The notes beneath the pieces are model-generated. The model saw nothing but the letters and a program-made list of their open reading frames with translations. It was not told the DNA's origin and did no database searches. 64,000 nucleotides of DNA from JBCCMQ01 sp039026235 (GTDB lineage Bacteria > Pseudomonadota > Alphaproteobacteria > Rhodobacterales > Rhodobacteraceae): assembly GCA_039026235.1 (NCBI GenBank), contig JBCCMQ010000001.1:372001-436000 (forward strand). Reading direction: 5' to 3'. The translations under genes were made by a program, and so were the position numbers. Below, piece by piece: positions 50,130-58,282 of this stretch. Numbering within the stretch: the stretch's first letter is position 1; each line of letters begins with the position of its first letter.

Positions 50130-50990
50130 ATGAGACACGCTCAGCTTCGCGCCTTTCACGGTGTCGCCCTGCATGGCGGATTTTCCCGGGCGGCTGCGGC
50201 GTTGAACCAAACCCAGCCATCCTTGAGTGATCAGGTCAGAAGGCTTGAACAGGCGCACGATACGCTGCTGTTCCACCGCTCCGGGCGGCAGGTGCGGCTG
50301 ACCGCAGAGGGTGAGGCGCTTTTTCTTCTCACGCGCCAGTATTTCGAGCTGGAGGACGCAATCAGCGCACGGCTCAGCCGGTCCGGCGCTGCGGTCGAGG
50401 GAACCGTGCGGATCGTGGCCGATTCCGCCGCCCATATCACGGACCACATCAGCCGGTTTCGCGCCCGCTATCCACGCATCCAGGTGGCGCTTCAGTCCGG
50501 CAATACGGCCGAGGTTCTGGACCAGATCCGTGCCTATAAGGCAGAGATCGGCGTGATTGCCGACCGTCCGAACGAAGCCGGGCTGAACGTCGTGCCGCTT
50601 GGGTCCGCACCGATCGTCGCCATTGTCCGGCGACAAGACGCTGCACGCTTTCCAGCATCCATGGCCTTCGCCGAAATTCTTGCCGCGCCGCTCATATGGC
50701 GTGAGCCGGGCTCGCGCACGCGCGCGAAAGTCGCCGAAGCGGCGCGGGCGGCCGGTCTTAATTTGAAACCCGCGATCGAGGTTGAGGGCCGCGAGGCGAT
50801 GCGAGAACTTGTGGCCTCGGGCGCTGGAATTGGCTTTGTATCCCGGGCGGAGGCGGGCGAAGACAGCCGCATTGCCCAAATCACAGTCGCCGACGTTGAT
50901 CTCAGCATGTCGGAAGCTCTGGTCAGCCATAGTGCCCGGCACGATGTTCCGGTGATCCGCGCGTTTTTGGAAACCGTTGCTGACAGTTAG
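50130..50990 (+). CDS. LysR-family regulator of phosphonate degradation
   Basis: A 286-residue LysR regulator with HTH MRHAQLRAFHGVALHGGFSRAAAALNQ and TQPSLSDQVRRLEQ, and an effector domain from about residue 90. Divergent pairing with phnW matches the aminoethylphosphonate-associated LysR group. The ATG at 50130 begins exactly at the usual LysR N terminus; the frame from 50004 would add 42 residues running through the promoter. The likely inducer is 2-aminoethylphosphonate or phosphonoacetaldehyde. Confidence 0.9.
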   Translation: MRHAQLRAFHGVALHGGFSRAAAALNQTQPSLSDQVRRLEQAHDTLLFHRSGRQVRLTAEGEALFLLTRQYFELEDAISARLSRSGAAVEGTVRIVADSAAHITDHISRFRARYPRIQVALQSGNTAEVLDQIRAYKAEIGVIADRPNEAGLNVVPLGSAPIVAIVRRQDAARFPASMAFAEILAAPLIWREPGSRTRAKVAEAARAAGLNLKPAIEVEGREAMRELVASGAGIGFVSRAEAGEDSRIAQITVADVDLSMSEALVSHSARHDVPVIRAFLETVADS

Positions 50991-51115
50991 GTCAACACAC
51001 GCCCTGTCCTTATCGTCCGACTGGCGCCTCGTTTAACAAGTTGGCCCCAATGCCGCAGGACTCCGGTGCAAAATTTCCTTGACCTCCGGCGGCAATTCCA
51101 GCATCAGACCGTAAA

Positions 51116-51136
51116 TTGGTAATATTTTTTTACCAA
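51116..51136. promoter_or_regulatory. Putative operator upstream of lldD (TTGGTAA-N7-TTACCAA)
   Basis: A 7-bp perfect inverted repeat with arms 51116-51122 and 51130-51136 lies 26 nt before the lldD start. TTGGT...ACCAA is the core of LldR-type FCD operators in lactate operons, although the spacing here is wider than the classic site. No regulator gene is adjacent. Confidence 0.5.
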
Positions 51137-51162
51137 ACGGGGATATTGAGAAAGGACAGACG

Positions 51163-52338
51163 GTGCAACAGCTCTTCATGGGTCTGAATGATTGCCATAA
51201 TTTCAAAGACTTCCGACGCCTTGCAAAACGCCGTCTTCCGGGCCCGATCTTTCACTATATCGATGGTGCTGCCGACGACGAGGTCACGTACCGCAGAAAC
51301 ACCGAAGCTTATGCCGGCGTTGACCTGGTCCCGAACGTTCTGGCCGGGGTCGAAGAGGTCGATATGTCCGTCGAGGTCATGGGTCAGAAGCTGGACATGC
51401 CGATTTACTGCGCGCCTACGGCGCTGCAGCGGCTTTTTCACCACGATGGGGAACGGGCCGTCGCGAAGGCGGCGGCAAAGTATGGTACAATGTTCGGCGT
51501 CTCGTCCCTGGCCACCGTGACGGTCGAGGAGATCGCCAAGATCACCGACACGCCGAAGATGTTCCAGTTCTATTTCCACAAGGACCGTGGGCTGAACGAC
51601 GCCCTTCTTGAACGCGCTAAGGCGTCCAATTTCAACGTCATGGCCCTGACGGTCGACACCATCACCGGCGGCAACCGGGAACGTGATCTCAGGACCGGTT
51701 TCACATCGCCCCCGCGTCTGACTCTGGGGTCGCTGATCAGTTTTGCGACCCACCCGATGTGGGCCTGGAATTTTTACACCAAGCCCAAGTTCGATATGCC
51801 GCATCTGTCCGGTTACGTGTCCGAGGGCACCAATGTGGCGGTGTCGGTCGGTAACTATTTTTCGACGATGCTGGATCAGTCGATGAACTGGAAAGACGCC
51901 GAACAACTCTGCGCCAAATGGGGTGGTCAGTTCGCACTCAAGGGTATCATGAGTGTCGAAGACGCCAAGCGCGCCGTCGATATCGGCTGCACGGGCATCA
52001 TGGTGTCAAACCACGGCGGTCGGCAGTTGGACGGCTCGCGCAGCCCCTTCGATCAACTGGCCGAGATCTGCGATGCCGTAGGCGACAAGGTCGACGTGAT
52101 TTGCGAAGGCGGCATTCAACGGGGCACCCACGTGCTGAAGGCGCTGTCGGTCGGCGCCAAGGCGTGTTCGGGCGGGCGGCTATATCTTTACGCTTTGGCC
52201 GCGGCGGGCCAAGCTGGGGTCGAAAAGGCGCTGGGGAACATGCGAACCGAGATCGAGCGCGACATGAAGCTGATGGGTGTCACCAAGCTGGATCAACTGA
52301 GCCGCGACAACGTGCGTTTCCACGACCGGGCCGCCTGA
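51163..52338 (+). CDS. lldD: FMN-dependent L-lactate dehydrogenase / alpha-hydroxyacid dehydrogenase
   Basis: A 391-residue flavoenzyme of the glycolate oxidase/LldD family: FHYIDGAADDEVTYRRN, PTALQRLFHHDGE, FQFYFHKDRGL, MALTVDTITGGNRERD, and the active-site VSNHGGRQLDG with the catalytic histidine. It should oxidise L-lactate (or a close 2-hydroxyacid) to pyruvate and pass electrons to the quinone pool. The GTG at 51163 has AAAGGA 6 nt upstream. The D-lactate dehydrogenase gene follows 12 nt later. Glycolate or mandelate activity cannot be excluded. Confidence 0.88.
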   Translation: MQQLFMGLNDCHNFKDFRRLAKRRLPGPIFHYIDGAADDEVTYRRNTEAYAGVDLVPNVLAGVEEVDMSVEVMGQKLDMPIYCAPTALQRLFHHDGERAVAKAAAKYGTMFGVSSLATVTVEEIAKITDTPKMFQFYFHKDRGLNDALLERAKASNFNVMALTVDTITGGNRERDLRTGFTSPPRLTLGSLISFATHPMWAWNFYTKPKFDMPHLSGYVSEGTNVAVSVGNYFSTMLDQSMNWKDAEQLCAKWGGQFALKGIMSVEDAKRAVDIGCTGIMVSNHGGRQLDGSRSPFDQLAEICDAVGDKVDVICEGGIQRGTHVLKALSVGAKACSGGRLYLYALAAAGQAGVEKALGNMRTEIERDMKLMGVTKLDQLSRDNVRFHDRAA

Positions 52339-52350
52339 CGGAGAACAGTC

Positions 52351-54042
52351 TTGTCCGACACAAATGAAAGCCTGATCGAACGGCTGCAGGGCATTGTCGG
52401 CGGCCGCTTTGTGATTACCAATCCCCGGTCGATGGAACGCTTCTGCAGTGGCTTCCGCTCGGGCGGTGGGCCAGCGCTGGCCGTGGTACGACCCGGCACT
52501 TTGGTCGAACAATGGAAGGTGCTCCAGGCTTGCGTGGCCGCCGACAAGATCGTGATCATGCAGGCCGCCAACACCGGTCTGACGGAAGGTTCCACGCCGA
52601 ACGGCACCTATGACCGGGACACCGTCATCGTCAGCACGAACCGAATGGATCAGATCCAAAGCCTGCGGGACGGGCGCCAGATCGTCAGCTTTCCGGGCGC
52701 CACGCTGTTCAGGCTTGAGAAGCTCTTGGCACCGCTTGGGCGGCAACCCCATTCGGTGATCGGCTCGTCCTGTATCGGGGCATCGATCATTGGCGGCGTC
52801 TGCAACAACTCTGGCGGTTCGCTCATAGAAAGGGGCCCGTCCTATACAGAACTTGCGCTTTACGCCCAGATCACCGCCGACGGGCAGGTTGAACTGGTCA
52901 ATCACCTTGGCATCGATCTTGGCGAAGATCCCGAGACGATCCTGGCGCGGCTGGAAGCCGGTGACTACACCGAAGCCGATGTACAGGACACCAACGCCAA
53001 AGCCTCGGACACCGAATATCACCGCCGGGTTCGCGATGTGAACGCAGACACGCCAGCCCGATACAACGCCGATACACGCCGCCTTTATGAGGCGGCGGGA
53101 TGCGCCGGCAAACTGGCGGTGTTTGCCGTCCGGCTGGACACATACCCCCAGAATGACGCCGAGCAGGTGTATTACCTCGGCACCAATAACACCAAGGTTT
53201 TCACGCGGTTGCGCCAGGATATCCTTAGTGATTTCACGACACTGCCGGTCTCGGGCGAGTACATGCATGCCGAGGCCTACGACATCTCAAAGCGCTACGG
53301 CAAAGACACGCTGGTGATGATCGACAAGCTTGGCACCGACCGGCTGCCCAGCATCTTTGCCGTTAAGGGATGGATCGACGCGCGACTGAACAAGGTGCCG
53401 CTTCTGCCCAAGAACCTGATCGACCGGACCATGCAGGCGCTCATGCGCGTTTGGCCGAACCCGCTGCCCAAGCGTATGGAGGAATTTCGCGACCGGTTTG
53501 AGCATCATCTGATCCTGAAGATGCGTGACGATGGTATCGCCGAGGCCGAAGCGTACCTTGGCGCAAAATTGACCGGTCCCGACAGCGACTGGTTTGCCTG
53601 TACGGCCCGCGAAGGCAAGATAGCCGGACTTCACCGGTTCGCGGCGGCCGGCGCGGCTGTGCGCTATCAAGCCGTGAACGCGGGCAAGGTCGCCGACATC
53701 CTTGCCCTTGATATCGCGCTGCGTCGCAATGATGCCGACTGGTTAGAGGTCCTGCCGCCCGAAATCGAAGCAGGGATCAGCCACAAGCTCTATTACGGCC
53801 ATTTCTTCTGCCATGTCCTGCATCAGGACTATGTCGTCAAAGCCGGATATGATCCGAAGGACTTGAAGGCGCAGATGCTTGCACTTCTGGACAAGCGGGG
53901 CGCGCGCTATCCGGCCGAACACAACGTCGGTCATCTTTATGCGGCCACGGAAGAGCAGGGGGCGTTTTACCGCGCCTGCGATCCGACAAACTCACTCAAT
54001 CCGGGCATCGGCAAGATGTCGAAGCGCAAGAACTATGCCTGA
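52351..54042 (+). CDS. dld: Quinone-dependent D-lactate dehydrogenase (Dld)
   Basis: A 563-residue FAD enzyme. The N-terminal FAD_binding_4 region contains GPALAVVRPGTLVEQWKVL, MQAANTGLTEGSTPNG and SSCIGASIIGGVCNNSGGSLI. The C-terminal half carries the Dld-specific membrane-association and substrate domain (KYGKDTLVMIDKLG-like segment, EIEAGISHKLYYGHFFCHVLHQDYVVK). This resembles E. coli Dld in length and order. The TTG start follows GGAGAA. Paired with lldD, it allows use of both lactate enantiomers. No lactate permease is adjacent. Confidence 0.92.
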   Translation: MSDTNESLIERLQGIVGGRFVITNPRSMERFCSGFRSGGGPALAVVRPGTLVEQWKVLQACVAADKIVIMQAANTGLTEGSTPNGTYDRDTVIVSTNRMDQIQSLRDGRQIVSFPGATLFRLEKLLAPLGRQPHSVIGSSCIGASIIGGVCNNSGGSLIERGPSYTELALYAQITADGQVELVNHLGIDLGEDPETILARLEAGDYTEADVQDTNAKASDTEYHRRVRDVNADTPARYNADTRRLYEAAGCAGKLAVFAVRLDTYPQNDAEQVYYLGTNNTKVFTRLRQDILSDFTTLPVSGEYMHAEAYDISKRYGKDTLVMIDKLGTDRLPSIFAVKGWIDARLNKVPLLPKNLIDRTMQALMRVWPNPLPKRMEEFRDRFEHHLILKMRDDGIAEAEAYLGAKLTGPDSDWFACTAREGKIAGLHRFAAAGAAVRYQAVNAGKVADILALDIALRRNDADWLEVLPPEIEAGISHKLYYGHFFCHVLHQDYVVKAGYDPKDLKAQMLALLDKRGARYPAEHNVGHLYAATEEQGAFYRACDPTNSLNPGIGKMSKRKNYA

Positions 54043-54291
54043 ACCGGCACGCCGAAGGGCCTGAGACCGCGGAGTTCGTGCGGAATGTCGTCGAACCGCA
54101 TCTGAATGGGCCCTTGGGCGACCTGCCGACCCTTTTCTGGGTTGCGGGAGAGGATGCGCCCCGCGTCATTTGCGGCCAAGGCGTGGCTCCGGCCAATGCT
54201 ACCATCGCGCACTACCCGGCGGGCTTGGGTTTTTTGGCGGACCACGGGCGACAGCTACGCCGCGTCTCATGCAGGCATACGCCGTCGGCCG
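54043..54291. other. Unassigned 249-nt segment between dld and idnD
   Basis: This convergent gap holds overlapping open frames on both strands. A leftward frame (54245-54033, about 70 residues ending PFGVPVQA) and a rightward frame with EPHLNGPLGDLPTLFWVAGE both show coding-like third-position GC. Neither resembles a family I know. It may be a decayed gene, a small unknown gene, or non-coding. No terminator hairpin with a T-run is visible. Confidence 0.4.
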
Positions 54292-55329
54292 CTAGGCGGC
54301 GCCGAATTCGATCTGCGCCTTCATCGCCTGTGTCCGGTCGCCCGCAAGCTCAAATCCCTGTACCGCATCGGCCAGGGGTAGGGTGTGGGTGATCAGAGGG
54401 CGCACATTGATGAGACCTTTTCTCATGAGCTCTACGCCCGTGAAAAACTCAGGATGGAACCGGAAAGAGCCACGCAATTCCAGCTCTTTGGCCGTCAGTG
54501 CCTGCACCGGGACCGTCATGTCGCCGCCAAGGCCCAATTGCACGATAATCCCGCGCGGACGCATCACCGCAATCCCGCCGGCCAGGGCAGGGGCGGCACC
54601 GGTGCATTCGAAAAGCACGTTGAAGTGACCCTTTTCCGCGTCGAACCGGCGCAGCCTGTCCGGCTCGTTGCCGACATTGATGACTTCGTCGGCGCCGGCA
54701 GCGCGGGCCATCTCTAAGGTGAAATCAGTGAGATCCGTGGCCACGATTTCCGCCGCACCGGCCCGACGCGCCACCAGTATGCACAATAGGCCAATGGGGC
54801 CACATCCGGTGACCAGAACTCGCGCGCCCAGCAACTCTCCCGCCTGGCCGGCCGCATGCAGGCAAACCGCCAACGGCTCGGCCATGGCCGCCTCGCCGGG
54901 GCTGAGATCCGCCGCAGGCGCGCATTGCGCGGCATCGGCCACCAGTTCCTGGCGAAATGCGCCCTGAATGTGCGGAAACGGCATCGCCGATCCATAAAAA
55001 CGCATGTTAAGGCAGTGGTTGGGGAGCCCTTCATTGCAGTAGCGGCAGTTCCGGCAGGGGCGCGACGGAGATATCGCGACAAGGTCACCGATTGCCAGAC
55101 CGGTTACTTCGGGACCTAAAGCACGGACATAGCCCGAGACTTCATGGCCCAGGATCATCGGCTCACGCAGGCGGACCGCGCCAAACCCGCCGTGCTGGTA
55201 ATAGTGCAGATCCGACCCGCAGATGCCGCCGGTGGCCACATCGACCAGAACCTCACCGGGTCCGGGTTCCGGGCTGTCCCCGTCCTCGATCCTAAGGTCC
55301 TTGGGGGCATGTATGACGATACTTTTCAT
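54292..55329 (-). CDS. idnD: L-idonate 5-dehydrogenase (zinc MDR)
   Basis: A 345-residue zinc alcohol dehydrogenase: GGICGSDLHYYQHGGFG (catalytic Cys), GHEVSGYVRALG, structural-zinc cysteines in SRPCRNCRYCNEGLPNHC and the NAD motif VTGCGPIGLLCIL. These segments match L-idonate 5-dehydrogenases, which interconvert L-idonate and 5-ketogluconate. The ATG at 55329 gives the right length; the frame from 55593 would overlap the divergent idnO gene. The divergent neighbour idnO catalyses the next step, supporting the call. Confidence 0.85.
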   Translation of the reverse strand: MKSIVIHAPKDLRIEDGDSPEPGPGEVLVDVATGGICGSDLHYYQHGGFGAVRLREPMILGHEVSGYVRALGPEVTGLAIGDLVAISPSRPCRNCRYCNEGLPNHCLNMRFYGSAMPFPHIQGAFRQELVADAAQCAPAADLSPGEAAMAEPLAVCLHAAGQAGELLGARVLVTGCGPIGLLCILVARRAGAAEIVATDLTDFTLEMARAAGADEVINVGNEPDRLRRFDAEKGHFNVLFECTGAAPALAGGIAVMRPRGIIVQLGLGGDMTVPVQALTAKELELRGSFRFHPEFFTGVELMRKGLINVRPLITHTLPLADAVQGFELAGDRTQAMKAQIEFGAA

Positions 55330-55450
55330 GGTGGTCTGCGATTTCCGAAGCGCCATCGGGCGGTGGCAGCTTCCCTTGTCTTCCGGATGGCGCGACCGTA
55401 TTGGTACCGGCACTTCTTGTCCATCCTTCCGCCTTGAAAGTGAGATACTT

Positions 55451-56224
55451 ATGCCGACCGGACCCGCATTGTTTGACCTATCGGGCCGACGGGCCCTGAT
55501 CACAGGATCATCGCAAGGCATTGGCTTTGCACTGGCGGGCGGGCTTGCCGCCGCAGGCGCGGAAATCGTGGTCAATGGACGCGATGCGACCAAGCTCGCG
55601 GCGGCGGCGGAGACGCTTTCAGAGGTGGCACCGGGCGTGCATCAACTGGCCTTTGACGTCACCGATCACGCGGCGGCGCGGGCCGCCGTCGATGGTTTTG
55701 AGGCCGAAAGCGGCGCCATCGACATTCTGGTCAACAATGCCGGTATGCAGCACCGCACGCCGCTAGAGGATTTTCCCTCCGAGGCGTTTGAGCGGCTGAT
55801 GCAGACCAATATTTCCAGCGTTTTCAACGTGGGTCAGGCCTGCGCGCGCCATATGATCGGTCGTGGCCAGGGCAAGATCATCAACATCGCATCGGTTCAA
55901 ACTGCGCTGGCAAGACCGGGCATTGCCCCCTACACGATGACAAAGGGCGCGGTGGCCAATCTGACCAAGGGCATGGCGACGGATTGGGCCAAGCACGGGC
56001 TGCAATGCAACGCCATTGCCCCCGGCTATTTCGATACGCCGCTAAATGCGGCGCTGGTCGCCGATCCCGAATTCAGTGCCTGGCTTGAAAAGCGTACTCC
56101 GGCTGGCCGCTGGGGCCTTGTTGACGAACTGGTGGGCGCCTGCGTTTTCCTGGCAGCGCCAGCGTCGAGCTTTGTGAATGGCCACACGCTTTTCGTCGAC
56201 GGCGGCATTACCGCATCGCTCTGA
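55451..56224 (+). CDS. idnO: Gluconate 5-dehydrogenase (SDR)
   Basis: A 257-residue short-chain dehydrogenase: FDLSGRRALITGSSQGIGFAL, ILVNNAGMQHRTPLEDF, catalytic Ser in IASVQTALARPG, Y-x3-K in APYTMTKGAVANLTKGMA, and the C-terminal FVDGGITASL found in IdnO proteins. It reduces 5-ketogluconate to gluconate. It is divergent from idnD with a 121-nt promoter gap. The kinase and transporter of a full idn pathway are not in the window. Confidence 0.87.
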   Translation: MPTGPALFDLSGRRALITGSSQGIGFALAGGLAAAGAEIVVNGRDATKLAAAAETLSEVAPGVHQLAFDVTDHAAARAAVDGFEAESGAIDILVNNAGMQHRTPLEDFPSEAFERLMQTNISSVFNVGQACARHMIGRGQGKIINIASVQTALARPGIAPYTMTKGAVANLTKGMATDWAKHGLQCNAIAPGYFDTPLNAALVADPEFSAWLEKRTPAGRWGLVDELVGACVFLAAPASSFVNGHTLFVDGGITASL

Positions 56225-56327
56225 TCATCAATTTGAGGGGGTAATCAGCTGGATGCCGGATCGAGACCTTTGATCCGGCGGTCTGGCCGGGGAAATCCGC
56301 CGTCTGCGGACATCCCCGCCGCGTGGT

Positions 56328-56813
56328 TCAGGAAGTGGCGAATTCCATGCCCGCGACCTCTTCCCAGATCTCTTCCCAGGACTGCTTGGCCTTGCCGCGC
56401 TGGCGTACGCCCTGTGCGGTTTCGAGATTGTCCATCATGCCTTCGCCTTCGACGATCACAAGACCGACCATGCCGACCGACGCGTGCGGGGTGCACTGGT
56501 AGCCATAGAAACCGGGCGCCTCAAGCGTGACCGAGATGTCGTCGTTGATCTTACCGTCCCAGGCTTCGGCGCCTTCAGGGATCATGTCATCGACGCTGGC
56601 GCTGTTGTGCCCGCGATCGACGCCGACAAAGCTGACGGTATCGCCAGGTTGCACGACCAGCACGCGCGGCAGGTACACCATGCTGAGGCGTCTGTTTTCC
56701 GGATGCTTGTTCAGCATCTGAACTTCATGGGTGGTCTGGGCAAAGCTGGGACGGGCCAGGGCCAGAGCCGAAGTTGCCGCAATAAAGGTGCGGCGGTTAA
56801 TGAACGTGGACAT
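56328..56813 (-). CDS. Pseudoazurin-like type 1 copper protein with Tat-type signal
   Basis: A 161-residue exported blue copper protein. The N terminus INRRTFIAATSALALARPSFAQ looks like a Tat signal (RRTF then a hydrophobic stretch). Copper ligands are visible: His in GVDRGHNSAS and Cys, His and Met in YQCTPHASVGM, with the C-x2-H-x4-M spacing of pseudoazurin. Pseudoazurins donate electrons to nitrite or N2O reductases or other periplasmic oxidases. The ATG at 56813 follows GGGAGGA. The C-terminal helix is slightly longer than usual. No nir, nor or nos genes are nearby, so its partner is unknown. Confidence 0.85.
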   Translation of the reverse strand: MSTFINRRTFIAATSALALARPSFAQTTHEVQMLNKHPENRRLSMVYLPRVLVVQPGDTVSFVGVDRGHNSASVDDMIPEGAEAWDGKINDDISVTLEAPGFYGYQCTPHASVGMVGLVIVEGEGMMDNLETAQGVRQRGKAKQSWEEIWEEVAGMEFATS

Positions 56814-57035
56814 GTATCCTCCCATTCCTTCAAGTTTCAACGCGCAGGGACATCAGCCTCCTTGGCGGCTGAAGATGGTAGCTATCACAGATTTTCCCAA
56901 AGTCTATATCGCTTGACGCGAATTTGTTCATTGCCTGAAAGGGATTGCGACAAGAGCGCGCACAATGAAAACCAGCGGCCGAACGAAAAGGCCCGTCAAG
57001 CCCCTGGTGGCAGTCGTACAATGCGTAAAGAAACG

Positions 57036-58076
57036 CTAGTTTGCAAAATCCTTCAGGACGACCAACTCGCCGACACTTGCTTCGCCGGGCGGCGTTTCTT
57101 CGCTCAACTTGTTCAGGATCGCGATGGCCGCGGGCGATGTCGTGACGATCTTGTGGTCAAAGTTCTTGCCGGTTGCCAAATCGCTGACATCCACGACCGA
57201 TATTGGCAGATCGCCCACAACGGACCTGTCCGTTTGCGATCCGAGCCGGGGCCTAAGACCGGTCAGCAGCGACGAAATTCTGAGCGCACCATCCTGTTCG
57301 GCAACCATGATCACGAAGGGATCTGGAAGCTCTTCGATGGTGCCCACCTGATACCGGAATAGCTCTCCGTCGATGTCCGGTGCCATGAGCACTAAGCCGT
57401 TGATCTTGCTAGCGATGTCCAGCGATCCTTTGAGCTCGATCTGCCGTAGCGTTTCCATGATCAAATGGCTGCCCATGGAATGGCCTATCAGCATGATCCG
57501 GCGTCCGGGCGGTCGCGTGAGCTCGATAATCGCACGCTCAAGCAGATCGCGCGAGATCAGCGCGCTGTCGCGGTCATATACATAGCCGGCGGTCACGCCT
57601 GCCGAGGGCCAGGAAAACAGAACAGCAGGCGTTAAAACATTGAAATCGTTCGCAAACTGAGCAATCATATAGACCGCCTCGGCGTGGCGGGTATTGTACC
57701 CATGGACGAACAACAGCACCTCTTCGAAGCCTGAATTGTCGGATCTGATGATTGCGTCCACGAAGTCGCGGCCATCCGAGAAACGCTGGGTTTCGACGGC
57801 AACAAAATCGGTGCGTGCGTCTGGTGCGCCCGATGGCCATTCGATCTGTCCGGGTTCATGGGTTGCCGGGATCGAGATTGTCAGTCTTTGGAATTCCATG
57901 TTTTCGGGCCGGGGCGGCGCTTCGCGCGAATTGTGCGGCAGGTCCGCCCGGTAATTGGCGACCCATACATCGCGCAGCGTCGCGTCAGGGGCAGGTGCTG
58001 CAAACTGCAATTCCCCACGGCTGCTGCAGGCGGCGAGGCCCGCAAGCAAAAGAAGCGATAGAGCTAATCCCCTCAT
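57036..58076 (-). CDS. DUF900 alpha/beta-hydrolase lipoprotein
   Basis: A 346-residue predicted lipoprotein: signal peptide with lipobox LAGLAACSSR (cleavage before Cys17), then an alpha/beta-hydrolase domain. EVLLFVHGYNTRHAEAV supplies the oxyanion-hole HGYN motif typical of DUF900, GHSMGSHLIMETLR supplies the nucleophile Ser in G-x-S-x-G, and LVLMAPDIDGELF and KNFDHKIVTTS provide the acid and histidine. It would act on an ester or amide at the outer membrane or periplasm. The substrate is unknown. Confidence 0.85.
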   Translation of the reverse strand: MRGLALSLLLLAGLAACSSRGELQFAAPAPDATLRDVWVANYRADLPHNSREAPPRPENMEFQRLTISIPATHEPGQIEWPSGAPDARTDFVAVETQRFSDGRDFVDAIIRSDNSGFEEVLLFVHGYNTRHAEAVYMIAQFANDFNVLTPAVLFSWPSAGVTAGYVYDRDSALISRDLLERAIIELTRPPGRRIMLIGHSMGSHLIMETLRQIELKGSLDIASKINGLVLMAPDIDGELFRYQVGTIEELPDPFVIMVAEQDGALRISSLLTGLRPRLGSQTDRSVVGDLPISVVDVSDLATGKNFDHKIVTTSPAAIAILNKLSEETPPGEASVGELVVLKDFAN

Positions 58077-58282
58077 TCTTAAAATACTCCGTTGCGCCAG
58101 TCCGGCGGCCGGCGCTGCCGGGCCTGCGGAGGGTTCGAGAATACGGCGAAAGGTAACAGGGCAACAAATCTGAGACTAGCGCTTCACATGGGACGATTTG
58201 TCACCGGTCTGATCGTGCCCAATAGCGCGGTTCCTAGGCACAGAAGGTCGTGCCGCCCAGGCCGGGCGGCACGATTATGGCC

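Noticed and set aside
52180..53268. A 362-residue minus-strand frame
   Set aside because: It is antisense to dld and the lldD end; no recognisable domains.
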